Positions 1-8,247 of a stretch of DNA of 64,000 nucleotides are shown here, in pieces. The notes under the pieces are model-generated. The model did not search any database, was not told the origin of the DNA, and was given only the letters and a program-made list of their open reading frames with translations. How positions within the stretch are numbered: the stretch's first letter is position 1; each line of letters opens with the position of its first letter. The translations under genes and the position numbers were made by a program. Source of the stretch: Chitinophaga polysaccharea (GTDB lineage Bacteria; Bacteroidota; Bacteroidia; Chitinophagales; Chitinophagaceae); the NCBI RefSeq assembly GCF_007829335.1, contig NZ_VIWO01000003.1:372001-436000 (forward strand), written 5' to 3'.

Positions 1-145
1 TTAACAGCCCGCTTAATACCATCGGCACAATTCCACTTAATGCTTTCTGAATACCTCCTTCACTCTCTCCAAGTTGTGAGGAAGCCTGACTGACTACATT
101 GTTGTTGAAAATGTTCTTGGCGCTTTCCAGTAAATCGAAAGACAT
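1..145 (-). CDS. DUF937 family protein, 3' part outside window
   Basis: Only the first 48 codons are visible; the gene runs off the left edge. The reading frame starts at the ATG at 143-145 with MSFDLLESAKNIF and continues with Gln/Ser-rich residues and SGIVPMVLSGLL. This resembles the N-terminus of DUF937 proteins (YidB-like), a helical family common in Bacteroidota whose molecular function is not known to me. It is divergent from clpB, separated by 382 bases. The assignment rests on a short stretch, so the family call is moderate. Confidence 0.6.
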   Translation of the reverse strand, partial: MSFDLLESAKNIFNNNVVSQASSQLGESEGGIQKALSGIVPMVLSGLL

Positions 146-527
146 AATTGTAGGGTTTAATAATGAGGAATGTATTGCTTAGATTCGATGCTTCTCTATA
201 GGTATACCACTATGCCATCACAGGAATTTTATAACAACAGAGTCGGCCGTGTTGTTTGATTCTATCAGAATTTACCTTGTACATTGCTGAGAATACCTAT
301 TTTTCTTTAATTAATGAATTGATTGATAAGGAGATAGCTTTTAACTGCCAGGCTGTTACAGCTACTGAAACCTGAAAAAATAGCAGTCTCCTCCTTCTCT
401 TCCTGCTAAAAATGCAGTAAAACTTTATTGTATATGTCATAATTTCCGGATATACAACATTGGATCAGGGTTTGTTGTTACGTAAGCACGTTTGATGACA
501 TCAAAAAAAGGACAAAAATAACTACAT
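146..527. other. intergenic region between DUF937 gene and clpB
   Basis: AT-rich 382-base divergent intergenic region. It must hold the promoters of the DUF937 gene and clpB, but I see no full TTTG-N19-21-TAnnTTTG match. The nearest -7-like site is TAGCTTTT near 334-341, without a good partner upstream. No CIRCE-like inverted repeat and no convincing small gene were seen. Confidence 0.5.
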
Positions 528-3128
528 ATGAATTTGAATAATTTCACTATAAAATCGCAGGAAATACTGCAACAAGCCCAACAACTGGCCTTTAATAATC
601 AGAACCAGTCCATCGAAACCGGTCACTTGCTGAAGGCCTTATTAAATGATGAAGATAGTCCCATTGAGTACTTATTAAAAAAGAACGATGTGAATACATC
701 TTTCGTTACCAGTAAACTCAATGAGCAGATCAATAAATATCCCCGCATCGTAGGCGGAGAAGGTGGTCAAACCCTGAGCCGCGATGCCAATAACGCGATA
801 CTCCGCGCCGGCGCTGCCATCAAGGAGTTTAAAGATGAGTTTGTAAGTGTGGAACACCTGCTGCTCGGCATACTTGGAGGTAGCGACGATACCGCCAAAC
901 TGCTGAAAGATGCCGGATTAACTGAAAAAGGCCTGAAAGCCGCTATCAAAGAGCTGCGGAAAGGCGACACGGTTAATTCACAGACAGGTGGTAATCAATA
1001 TAACACCTTACAGAAATATGCGAAGAACCTCAACGAAATGGCCCGGGAAGGTAAACTCGATCCCGTGATCGGCCGTGATGAGGAAATCCGTAGAACGTTA
1101 CATATTCTTTCCCGCAGATCAAAAAATAACCCTATCCTGGTAGGTGAACCCGGTGTTGGTAAAACCGCCATCGTGGAAGGTCTCGGACACAGGATCATCA
1201 ACGGCGACGTACCGGAAAACCTTAAATCCAAAACCATCTATGCGCTGGATATGGGAGCCCTGATGGCGGGCGCTAAATACCGTGGTGAGTTTGAAGAAAG
1301 ACTGAAAGGCGTAGTAAAAGAAGTGGCCGAAAGCAATGGGGAAATCATCCTCTTTATAGATGAGATCCACACCCTGATCGGCGCCGGCGCAATGGAAGGA
1401 GCCATGGATGCGGCTAATATCCTGAAACCCGCCCTGGCAAGAGGAGAACTCCGCGCTATTGGTGCTACCACACTCAATGAATACCAGAAATATTTTGAGA
1501 AAGATAAAGCGCTCGAACGCCGCTTCCAGAAAGTATTGGTAGACGAACCTTCTGTAGAAGATGCCATCTCTATCTTACGCGGATTGAAAGAGAAGTATGA
1601 AAGCCACCATCATGTGCTGATCAAAGACGAAGCTATTATTGCCGCTGTTGAATTATCGCACCGCTATATTACCGATCGCTTTTTACCAGATAAGGCCATC
1701 GACCTGATTGATGAAAGCGCGGCGAAACTCAGGCTGGAAATGAATTCTATGCCGGAAGAACTGGATGAACTGGAAAGAAGGATCAGGCAACTGGAAATCG
1801 AAAGAGAAGCGATTAAGCGCGAAAACGATGAAGATAAATTGCGTGAACTGGGCGAAGAAATTGCCCGCCTCGGCGAAGAACGCAATACCTTCAAAGCTAA
1901 ATGGCAGGCGGAAAAAGAAGTAGTAGACCAGATACAAAACGCCAAGTCAGCGATCGAAAACCTGAAACTGGAAGCAGAACAGGCCGAACGTAACGGCGAT
2001 TTCGGACGCGTAGCGGAAATCCGCTATGGTAAAGTGAAAGAACAGGAAAAACTGGTAACCGACCTGACAGAAGAATTAAATAAAATATCTGCCAATCATA
2101 AACGTCTTCTTAAAGAGGAAGTAGATGCAGAGGATATCGCAGAAAATGTGGCGAAAGCAACCGGTATCCCCGTATCTAAAATGATGCAGAGTGAAAAAGA
2201 TAAATTGTTGCAGCTCGAAGAAGAGCTGCACCAACGGGTAGTAGGACAGGATGAAGCCATCATCGCGGTATCCGATGCTATTCGCCGCAGCCGCGCAGGC
2301 TTACAGGATCCGCGCCGGCCTATCGGTTCTTTTATCTTCCTGGGTACAACCGGTGTGGGTAAAACAGAGTTGGCCAAAGCATTGGCAGAATACCTGTTCG
2401 ATGATGAAAACATGATGACCCGCATCGACATGAGCGAATACCAGGAAAAGCACTCCGTAAGCCGGCTGGTAGGAGCGCCTCCGGGATATGTTGGATATGA
2501 TGAAGGCGGACAACTCACAGAAGCCGTACGCCGTAAACCATATTCAGTGGTGCTGCTCGATGAAATCGAAAAAGCACACCCCGATACCTTTAACATTTTG
2601 TTACAGGTGCTGGACGATGGACGCCTCACCGATAACAAGGGAAGGGTGGTGAATTTCAAAAACACGATCATCATCATGACCAGCAACATGGGTAGTCATA
2701 TCATCCAGGAAAACTTTGAAAATATCACAGATGCCAACAGGGAAGAAGTAGTAGATAAAACGAAGGAAGAAGTGATGTCATTGCTGAAACAAACTATCCG
2801 TCCGGAGTTCCTGAATAGGGTCGATGAAGTAATCATGTTCCAGCCTTTGATGAGAAGTGAAATTAAAGGAATAATTAACATTCAGTTACAACAACTGAAG
2901 GACATGGTTGCAAAAAATGGCATGATATTGGAATTTTCTGATTATGCACTCGAATACCTCTCAGTTCAGGGCTACGACCCACAGTTTGGAGCAAGACCGC
3001 TGAAACGTCTCATTCAGAAAGAAATCATTAACCTGCTCAGTAAGAAAATTCTCGCAGGCGACATTGATAAATCCAAACCAGTGTTGATTGATGTGTTTGA
3101 TGGCGTAGTAGTAATAAGAAACAAGTAA
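528..3128 (+). CDS. clpB: ATP-dependent chaperone ClpB
   Basis: Hexameric cytoplasmic AAA+ disaggregase that rescues aggregated proteins together with DnaK. The 866 residues match the family's usual length. Order: Clp N-terminal repeat domain (about 1-145), first nucleotide-binding domain with Walker A GEPGVGKT (206-213) and Walker B FIDEIH (276-281), a long charged coiled-coil middle domain (about 400-530, rich in Glu/Lys/Leu) that distinguishes ClpB from ClpA/ClpC, second AAA+ domain with GTTGVGKT (about 606-613) and the GAPPGYVGY pore motif, and the D2-small C-terminal domain. The ATG at 528 is the first in frame. It is followed by a strong intrinsic terminator, so it is probably monocistronic. 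Heat-shock control is expected for the family but no operator is visible. Confidence 0.98.
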   Translation: MNLNNFTIKSQEILQQAQQLAFNNQNQSIETGHLLKALLNDEDSPIEYLLKKNDVNTSFVTSKLNEQINKYPRIVGGEGGQTLSRDANNAILRAGAAIKEFKDEFVSVEHLLLGILGGSDDTAKLLKDAGLTEKGLKAAIKELRKGDTVNSQTGGNQYNTLQKYAKNLNEMAREGKLDPVIGRDEEIRRTLHILSRRSKNNPILVGEPGVGKTAIVEGLGHRIINGDVPENLKSKTIYALDMGALMAGAKYRGEFEERLKGVVKEVAESNGEIILFIDEIHTLIGAGAMEGAMDAANILKPALARGELRAIGATTLNEYQKYFEKDKALERRFQKVLVDEPSVEDAISILRGLKEKYESHHHVLIKDEAIIAAVELSHRYITDRFLPDKAIDLIDESAAKLRLEMNSMPEELDELERRIRQLEIEREAIKRENDEDKLRELGEEIARLGEERNTFKAKWQAEKEVVDQIQNAKSAIENLKLEAEQAERNGDFGRVAEIRYGKVKEQEKLVTDLTEELNKISANHKRLLKEEVDAEDIAENVAKATGIPVSKMMQSEKDKLLQLEEELHQRVVGQDEAIIAVSDAIRRSRAGLQDPRRPIGSFIFLGTTGVGKTELAKALAEYLFDDENMMTRIDMSEYQEKHSVSRLVGAPPGYVGYDEGGQLTEAVRRKPYSVVLLDEIEKAHPDTFNILLQVLDDGRLTDNKGRVVNFKNTIIIMTSNMGSHIIQENFENITDANREEVVDKTKEEVMSLLKQTIRPEFLNRVDEVIMFQPLMRSEIKGIINIQLQQLKDMVAKNGMILEFSDYALEYLSVQGYDPQFGARPLKRLIQKEIINLLSKKILAGDIDKSKPVLIDVFDGVVVIRNK

Positions 3129-3158
3129 TTCTAAATACGACGATACATAGTTAACGAT

Positions 3159-3189
3159 AAGCCCCGCGATTCTTCGCGGGGCTTTTTTT
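3159..3189 (+). terminator. intrinsic terminator of clpB
   Basis: Perfect GC-rich stem GCCCCGCG (3161-3168) with CGCGGGGC (3175-3182), six-base loop, then a run of seven T. It lies 30 bases after the clpB stop codon. Confidence 0.92.
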
Positions 3190-3272
3190 ATGGTTTGTAC
3201 TTATACCGCACGGAGGAGACGGGTTTTATCAGTCGCTTTCAGTAAATTTGAAAGAATCAAAACTTAAACGAT

Positions 3273-3752
3273 ATGCCGGGAGAAAGAGAAAGAAGATTTA
3301 TGCAGCATGCCATTGCATTGTCCCGCAGGGGCATGGAAAATGGTGATGGCGGGCCTTTTGGCTCTATTGTCGTAAGAGGCGATGAGATAGTAGGAGAGGG
3401 ATGGAACCAGGTGCTTTGTGATACTGATCCTACGGCACATGCAGAAGTGGTGGCGATTCGCGCAGCCTGTAAAAAACTCGGCACTTTCCAGTTGCACGAT
3501 TGTGAAATCTATACTTCCTGCGAGCCATGTCCTATGTGCCTGGGCGCCATTTACTGGGCGCGTCCGCAGAGGGTATATTATGCCAATTCTAAGGAAGATG
3601 CCGCTGCGATCGATTTTGATGATTCATTCATTTACCGGGAAATAAACGTGCCGCATACCGATAAAAAGATTCCGCTCATTGCTATGCCGGAAGCTGCTGC
3701 CCTGGAAGTATTCAGCGACTGGAAAGAGAAGGGAGATAAGACATTGTACTAA
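3273..3752 (+). CDS. nucleoside/guanine deaminase (GuaD-type, CDA fold)
   Basis: Zinc-dependent cytidine-deaminase-fold enzyme, 159 residues. Zinc and catalytic residues are visible: HAE (His56, proton-shuttling Glu58) and PCPMC (Cys86, Cys89). The run GAIYWARP, the FDDSFIY segment and the C-terminal tail are close to Bacillus guanine deaminase GuaD, which converts guanine to xanthine, rather than to tRNA adenosine deaminase TadA. Substrate is inferred from this resemblance. It stands alone between clpB and a convergent anti-sigma gene; its TAA is the first base triplet of a perfect palindrome (3750-3793). Confidence 0.85.
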   Translation: MPGERERRFMQHAIALSRRGMENGDGGPFGSIVVRGDEIVGEGWNQVLCDTDPTAHAEVVAIRAACKKLGTFQLHDCEIYTSCEPCPMCLGAIYWARPQRVYYANSKEDAAAIDFDDSFIYREINVPHTDKKIPLIAMPEAAALEVFSDWKEKGDKTLY

Positions 3753-3793
3753 AGCAGATAGCTGTTAGCTTTGGCTAACAGCTATCTGCTTTA
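3750..3793. terminator. 20-bp perfect palindrome spanning both convergent stop codons
   Basis: Left arm 3750-3769 begins with the TAA of the deaminase gene; right arm 3774-3793 ends with the TTA that is the stop codon of the anti-sigma gene on the other strand. The arms are perfect complements with a TTTG loop. It would act as a bidirectional terminator, the flanking A/T bases being limited to the stem ends and the TTTTAT after 3796. Confidence 0.85.
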
Positions 3794-4147
3794 ATGTTTT
3801 ATAGTAGAAAAATGATAGGTCCAGAAAAGTGCCAGTAATAAGAAAAGTATACAGAGTATTATAACGGCCAGGTATATATAATTTTCAGATTTTCTCCGGG
3901 ACCGGTAACGGGTGCGTAATTTTTTCAGCAGCTCCCATTTCATCTGCCGGATCCACCCGGGGATCTTTTCCTTATCTTTTATAGCTTCCAGCCCTTCCAG
4001 TGCATCGCTGCACAGCTCACAATCAGACAGGTGCATTTCCACTTCATGTTGTTCTTCAGCCGTCAGCTTACCCTGTACATAGTCCAGTAGCTGCTGTTGC
4101 GAAAGACAGCGTGTTGTTGAAAAGATATCGTTGAAATGCTCGTTCAT
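3791..4147 (-). CDS. zinc-finger anti-sigma factor (ZAS type), module A
   Basis: Small inner-membrane anti-sigma factor, 118 residues. The N-terminal cytoplasmic ZAS domain carries Cys14, His39, Cys43, Cys46, i.e. the C-x24-H-x3-C-x2-C pattern known for zinc-binding anti-sigma domains. A basic stretch (about 75-87) precedes one transmembrane helix (about 91-112) and there is almost no periplasmic part. The gene lies 17 bases downstream of the sigma gene at 4165-4746 and is presumably co-transcribed with it. Its first 50 residues are clearly paralogous to those of the protein at 4821-5930 (shared FST-RCLS, HL-DC-LC and DAL--LE blocks). Partner assignment is by context. Confidence 0.85.
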   Translation of the reverse strand: MNEHFNDIFSTTRCLSQQQLLDYVQGKLTAEEQHEVEMHLSDCELCSDALEGLEAIKDKEKIPGWIRQMKWELLKKLRTRYRSRRKSENYIYLAVIILCILFLLLALFWTYHFSTIKH

Positions 4148-4164
4148 ATCACTATGGATGCAAA

Positions 4165-4746
4165 TTAACTTTTATTTGCGCGTTGTTGTTTTTCCAGTAA
4201 AAGTTTCAGGTTTCGCTTGCCATTTTGAATATAGCTTTTCACCTGTAGTAAACTATACCCTGTTTGATCGGCTATTTCCTGGTAGGATTTCTTCTCCAGG
4301 TAAAACAGCCGCACACAGTCCCGTTGCTCAGGATTCAACAGGTTCATCGCCTGTTCCATATTTTCCAGCAGGAGATCCTTTTCTTGGTATACCCGCTTAT
4401 CTTCCTGTTCTGCTGCGATACCTCCCATATGCTTATCGGAAATTTCTTCCTTATATTTCATATGCTTTTGTCGCAACTGCATCAGGCAGTAGTTTTTTGT
4501 TACCTGGTATATCCAGGCCCTGAAATACTGTATTTCATGTTTATTGATGTCGGACAACATCTTGAGAAAGATTTGCTGCACGGCATCCCGCGCATCTTCT
4601 TCATTCTTCAGGTACTTCATGCACATACCCAGCAGTAGCAGGGCATAGCGATCAAACAGCACACCGATCCAATCACTGTTGTTGTCAGCTTTGAACCGCT
4701 GTAGTAGCTCCTGGTCTGTTAGTTGTTGTGTGGCTGGATTATTCAC
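4165..4746 (-). CDS. ECF RNA polymerase sigma factor, module A
   Basis: Sigma-70 family ECF factor, 193 residues. Region 2 is intact (GMCMKYLKNEEDARDAVQQ and following FLKML, FRAWIY, about residues 40-85), giving core-polymerase and -10 contacts. Region 4 (about 130-185) contains LNPEQRDCVRLFYLEKKSYQ and then a helix-turn-helix for -35 binding. The start is GTG at 4744-4746; no in-frame ATG fits better. The downstream ZAS gene is its likely inhibitor. The stimulus cannot be read from the sequence. Confidence 0.92.
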   Translation of the reverse strand: MNNPATQQLTDQELLQRFKADNNSDWIGVLFDRYALLLLGMCMKYLKNEEDARDAVQQIFLKMLSDINKHEIQYFRAWIYQVTKNYCLMQLRQKHMKYKEEISDKHMGGIAAEQEDKRVYQEKDLLLENMEQAMNLLNPEQRDCVRLFYLEKKSYQEIADQTGYSLLQVKSYIQNGKRNLKLLLEKQQRANKS

Positions 4747-4760
4747 AGGCTAATAAATGG

Positions 4761-4785
4761 AATGCTGCATACTAGATGCAGCATT
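4761..4785. terminator. hairpin between the two sigma modules
   Basis: Perfect 10-bp stem AATGCTGCAT / ATGCAGCATT with loop ACTAG. It sits downstream of the gene at 4821-5930 and just upstream of the GTG of the module A sigma gene, so it may end module B transcription or act as an operator for module A. The sequence after it on the minus strand is only weakly T-rich. Confidence 0.5.
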
Positions 4786-4820
4786 CACAAAAATCCATAA
4801 TATTTTCTGATATAAAAAGT

Positions 4821-5930
4821 TTACATACTATCCAGCGCTTGCTTGGCGGCGTCTTTCATGCTGCCGTCCATGCGTATTACTTCACGGAACATGCGGCGGG
4901 CTTTGCCCATTTGTCCTTTGCTGCGATAGCAGATGGCGAGTTGATAGCGGGCCAGTTCTACGTACTTGCCGGAGCTGACAGCTTCTAATCTGCGGTACCT
5001 GTCTATCGCTTCACTCAGGTTACCTTGTTGCTGGTATACCATGGCAGCTTTGTAAAGGTATTCGTCACTGTTGATGGGAGAGGCAGCGACTGATTCTTTT
5101 TTAGCTGGTTCTGGCGCCTTTTGTTCTTTGGCTACCTGTGCAGGCTTATTATCCGGTTTTGCTGGCGCCTTGTTATCGTCATCTTTGGCTTTATTGTCCT
5201 TGTCTGCCTTATCGGCCGCGGCTTTGCGGATGGAATCCTGTTTTTGCTTCAGTAGGTTGGCTTGCTGTACTTTGCGGATACTGTCGGCTGCAGCTTTATG
5301 TTGCGCCGCTTTCAGGGCGGCAGCTTTTTTCAATGCAGCAGAATCTACAGGTTTCTGGGCTGCCGCCAGAACTGGTTTCGCTGGTGGTGTAACGGGCGCT
5401 GTATGTGTGGCTTCCGGTGCTGGTGTAGTCGTATGATCTACAGGTGTTACCACCGGTGGATTGCTGACAGCGGTAGTAACGGAGCTATCTTTAGCAGGCA
5501 GGCCGGCCATTATATGCATGGGCGGCGGCTGGTTTCTGATATGACCACGCATTACATATACGCTGCCTATACCGAGCCCAATAAAAGCAACGATCCAGAA
5601 ATATACCAGCATATGCTCTTTGTTCTTTTCCTTGCGGGTATACTGGGCTATCTTCTGGGTGTGTGAAACAGGCTGAATACTGGTATGTACATAGCGTTGC
5701 AGCTTATTGGTCAGGTCCTGGTACCTGTCTGTATTTTCTTCTTTTTCCAATGCCTGCAGCGCATCAAAACACAGGTCGCAATCTGTGAGGTGCTGCTCTA
5801 CCAGGTGTTTTTCTACATCGGTCAACCGGCCTTCCAGGTAACGTGGGAGCTGATCCCTGCTGAGGCAACGGATCGTAGAAAAAATCTTTAGTACTTTATC
5901 ATTATTCGGTTTACTACTTAACATATCCAT
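4821..5930 (-). CDS. zinc-finger / membrane / TPR protein, anti-sigma-like, module B
   Basis: 369 residues. N-terminal ZAS-like domain with Cys22, His47, Cys51, Cys54, the same C-x24-H-x3-C-x2-C spacing as the module A anti-sigma factor and clearly paralogous to it. One transmembrane helix follows (about 107-128), then a long Ala/Lys/Pro/Asp-rich linker (about 135-285), and two tetratricopeptide-like repeats at the C-terminus (about 288-369, EYLYKAAMVYQQQGN...). The predicted topology puts the TPR part in the periplasm. The ATG at 5928-5930 overlaps the end of the upstream sigma-like gene by 17 bases, implying translational coupling; M3 is an alternative start. Likely role: membrane anti-sigma factor with a periplasmic sensing or scaffold domain (inference). 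Confidence 0.75.
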   Translation of the reverse strand: MDMLSSKPNNDKVLKIFSTIRCLSRDQLPRYLEGRLTDVEKHLVEQHLTDCDLCFDALQALEKEENTDRYQDLTNKLQRYVHTSIQPVSHTQKIAQYTRKEKNKEHMLVYFWIVAFIGLGIGSVYVMRGHIRNQPPPMHIMAGLPAKDSSVTTAVSNPPVVTPVDHTTTPAPEATHTAPVTPPAKPVLAAAQKPVDSAALKKAAALKAAQHKAAADSIRKVQQANLLKQKQDSIRKAAADKADKDNKAKDDDNKAPAKPDNKPAQVAKEQKAPEPAKKESVAASPINSDEYLYKAAMVYQQQGNLSEAIDRYRRLEAVSSGKYVELARYQLAICYRSKGQMGKARRMFREVIRMDGSMKDAAKQALDSM

Positions 5931-6486
5931 TCATAAATAGCTTGGCAAGTTTTCCTTTGGCGGCTTTCAGCTGTGTTCTCAATTTTTCCCTGGAGATACC
6001 AGTGGTAGCGGAAAGGTCGGAAAAGGGTTTATTTTCAAGATAGAATTGCGTGATGAGTGCCCGATCGTCGGCATTAAGTCGCTGTAAAGCCTGTTCCAGC
6101 CGCACTATCAGGTCCTGTCGGTCGATGATATTAGTAGCGGCTTTGTCTACGGTATTTTCGATATGGAGTAAATCTCTCCCATCGCGTGATGGATAGAATG
6201 GGGTATTTTTCTCTGGTTTACCGAGATACCCTTTCTGTATATGTAAAATCCATTCGTTTACCTTGTAGATCGTTTGGGTTTTAAGACTGGCACTTAATCT
6301 CTGGAGAAGGGAAGGAAAGACTACGTTGGGGTCCAGGTTGGATTGCTGACTTATATGGGGAAGGGTAACTGCAACCAGCAGATGGCTGTACCTGTCCATC
6401 AATACGCCTTCTGCCTCGCGGTCATGTTGTTTTCTGGCGCGGGATATTAGCTCTTTGTCCGATAAATTGGTTAACTGTTGTTGCAT
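5914..6486 (-). CDS. divergent sigma-70-like protein, module B
   Basis: 190 residues. The N-terminus (LSDKELISRARK...GVLMDRYSHLLV) lines up with that of the module A ECF sigma factor (LTDQELLQRFK...GVLFDRYALLLL) and the C-terminal region 4 is recognisable (LNADDRALITQFYLENKPFS followed by a helix-turn-helix about 155-180). Region 2, however, has lost the usual acidic D-A-E-D pattern (here SNLDPNVVFPSLLQRL), so its ability to bind core polymerase or melt DNA is doubtful. It overlaps the downstream ZAS-TPR gene. It may be a working but divergent sigma factor or a decoy/regulatory relative. Confidence 0.7.
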   Translation of the reverse strand: MQQQLTNLSDKELISRARKQHDREAEGVLMDRYSHLLVAVTLPHISQQSNLDPNVVFPSLLQRLSASLKTQTIYKVNEWILHIQKGYLGKPEKNTPFYPSRDGRDLLHIENTVDKAATNIIDRQDLIVRLEQALQRLNADDRALITQFYLENKPFSDLSATTGISREKLRTQLKAAKGKLAKLFMNGYVK

Positions 6487-6578
6487 AAACTTATTACTTT
6501 ATATTTACGTACAAAAGCGGAAAAAGTTCATTCAGCGCATAATATTATTGAATAATAAAACGGATTTACACAATTAAT

Positions 6579-7352
6579 ATGCCATACGCCATTGTAACTG
6601 TGCCAGTTGCGCCATTGCGGAGAACGGCCTCACACAGGAGTGAAATGATTTCCCAGCTGTTATGGGGTGCCGCTGTATCTGTTATTGATACGGCTCCGGA
6701 TGGCTGGGTACAGGTAAAAAATCAATACGACGGATATATGGGGTGGGTCACCGCCGCCCACCTGGAAACCATTGATGAAGCGCTTTTCCTGGAACCGGCC
6801 ACCAGGTATCTGCCGGGTTGGGTAAATCGCGTTACGATGAACGGGGTGCCTATGCAGGTGCCTTTCGGTTGCCTGGTGAAAGGGCACGGCAACACAACCG
6901 TTCAATGGGGTTCTATCACCATAAAATTCGAAGATAAACCAGTTTTGTTAAATAACAACAATTCTGTAGATGTTGATGCACTTAAAGCAGCGGCAGCGCA
7001 ATTCTTAAATACCGGCTACCTCTGGGGAGGTACCAGTGTGTTTGGCGTGGATTGTTCCGGCTTTACGCAAAATGTGTTCAAACTCTCCGGCATATCCCTC
7101 CTTCGGGATGCTTATCAACAAGCTGGTCAGGGACAGTTGGTAGGATTTCTACAAGAGGCCCAGCTGGGCGACCTGGCCTTTTTTGATAATGAAGAAGGAC
7201 GAATTACGCATGTCGGGATCCTGCTCAACGATCATGAAATCATTCACTCCTCTGGCAAAGTACGCATCGATGCCATCGATAATGAAGGGATTATTAATAC
7301 GGATACCGGCATTCGTACGCACCGCCTGCGGATTATAAAACGATTCTTTTAA
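6579..7352 (+). CDS. NlpC/P60 family peptidase with N-terminal SH3 domain
   Basis: 257 residues. An N-terminal bacterial SH3 domain (about 1-62) is followed by a linker/second SH3-like segment and a C-terminal NlpC/P60 papain-like domain (about 130-257). Catalytic residues: Cys159 in VDCSGF and His211 in ITHVGI, with polar residue around His223. There is no signal peptide, which resembles cytoplasmic YkfC-type gamma-D-glutamyl dipeptidyl peptidases that act on recycled murein peptides; that substrate is inferred. Its TAA is the first triplet of a long hairpin repeat. It is divergent from the module B sigma-like gene. Confidence 0.9.
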   Translation: MPYAIVTVPVAPLRRTASHRSEMISQLLWGAAVSVIDTAPDGWVQVKNQYDGYMGWVTAAHLETIDEALFLEPATRYLPGWVNRVTMNGVPMQVPFGCLVKGHGNTTVQWGSITIKFEDKPVLLNNNNSVDVDALKAAAAQFLNTGYLWGGTSVFGVDCSGFTQNVFKLSGISLLRDAYQQAGQGQLVGFLQEAQLGDLAFFDNEEGRITHVGILLNDHEIIHSSGKVRIDAIDNEGIINTDTGIRTHRLRIIKRFF

Positions 7353-7478
7353 GAGCAGAAAGCATAAAGCCGAAAGCAAAAGGCTATAGTGGAGAGGACC
7401 TTAGCGAGTATTTAAAAATTCACTTAGATCAATCTTTACAATAGCTTTTTGCTTTCGGCTTTCAGCTTTTCGCTCTTA
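7350..7478. repeat. long stop-codon-anchored hairpin repeat, copy 1
   Basis: Left arm 7350-7387 starts with the TAA of the NlpC/P60 gene; right arm 7440-7478 ends one base before the TGA (7479-7481) of the convergent ppa gene. The arms share AAAGC/GCTTT-rich blocks (CCGAAAGCAAAA against TTTTGCTTTCGG). An inner, weaker stem continues and the centre contains TTAGCGAGTATTT. Related to copies at 25625-25740 and 53261-53363. Probably works as a bidirectional terminator. Confidence 0.85.
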
Positions 7479-8018
7479 TCAGCTCTGTTTGAAAATTTTG
7501 CGATAGTCCTCGAAGCTCTTTACAATAATTTCTTTTGCTTTTGCTTTGTTCTGGAATTCTTCTACTACCACTGTTTTCTTTTCCAGCTTTTTGTACTCTT
7601 CGAAGAAATGACGCATTTCATCAATAAAGTGAGGAGGCAATTCAGAGATATCGTTGATATAGTTTACACTCATATCGTTGGCAGCTACGGCGATGATTTT
7701 GTCATCAGCTTCACCACCATCTATCATTTGCATCACACCAATTACCTTGGCTTCAATGATACACATGGGTACGCACTCTATTTGAGAGATCACCAGGATA
7801 TCCAGTGGATCGTGGTCATCGCAATAAGATTGTGGAATAAATCCGTAGTTGGCAGGGTAGTATACAGATGAATACAGTACACGGTCCAGTTTCAGCAAAC
7901 CGCTTTCTTTATCCAGTTCATATTTGGCACGGCATCCCTTTGGAATCTCTATAATGGCATTTACAATGTTAGGCACTTCAGAACCGGGATTCACACTGTG
8001 CCAGGGATTTGTCATCAT
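7479..8018 (-). CDS. ppa: inorganic pyrophosphatase (soluble, family I)
   Basis: Hydrolyses pyrophosphate to phosphate in the cytoplasm, pulling biosynthetic reactions forward; Mg-dependent. 179 residues, usual for the family. The family signature DHDPLD is at about 68-73, preceded by [14 protein letters not shown] and [10 protein letters not shown]. Two adjacent ATG codons (8016-8018 and 8013-8015) could serve as start. Convergent with the NlpC/P60 gene across the hairpin repeat. Confidence 0.97.
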   Translation of the reverse strand: MMTNPWHSVNPGSEVPNIVNAIIEIPKGCRAKYELDKESGLLKLDRVLYSSVYYPANYGFIPQSYCDDHDPLDILVISQIECVPMCIIEAKVIGVMQMIDGGEADDKIIAVAANDMSVNYINDISELPPHFIDEMRHFFEEYKKLEKKTVVVEEFQNKAKAKEIIVKSFEDYRKIFKQS

Positions 8019-8145
8019 AATAATCTACTTTACTTTAAGGTTTATTGTTCAATATTGGATTAATGCTGAAAAGTGAATAAAATACTCACCTCACTTTTCA
8101 TGAAGATATGGTCAAAAGGTTCCGTTAAGTAAAAACAAGAAATAA

Positions 8146-8173
8146 GCCACACATTCAATCATTAATGCGTGGC
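8146..8173 (-). terminator. probable terminator of the DUF4878-like lipoprotein gene
   Basis: Inverted repeat GCCACACATT / AATGCGTGGC (9 of 10 pairs) with an eight-base loop. On the minus strand it is followed by TTATTTCTTGTTTTT, a T-rich tail, and it lies between the lipoprotein gene and ppa. Confidence 0.5.
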
Positions 8174-8247
8174 AAAATTAAGGTAACTGGCCGTTAATAG
8201 CTAAAAATTATCCTCCTTTTGTACAAAAAGCCAAAGAACGGAGAATA

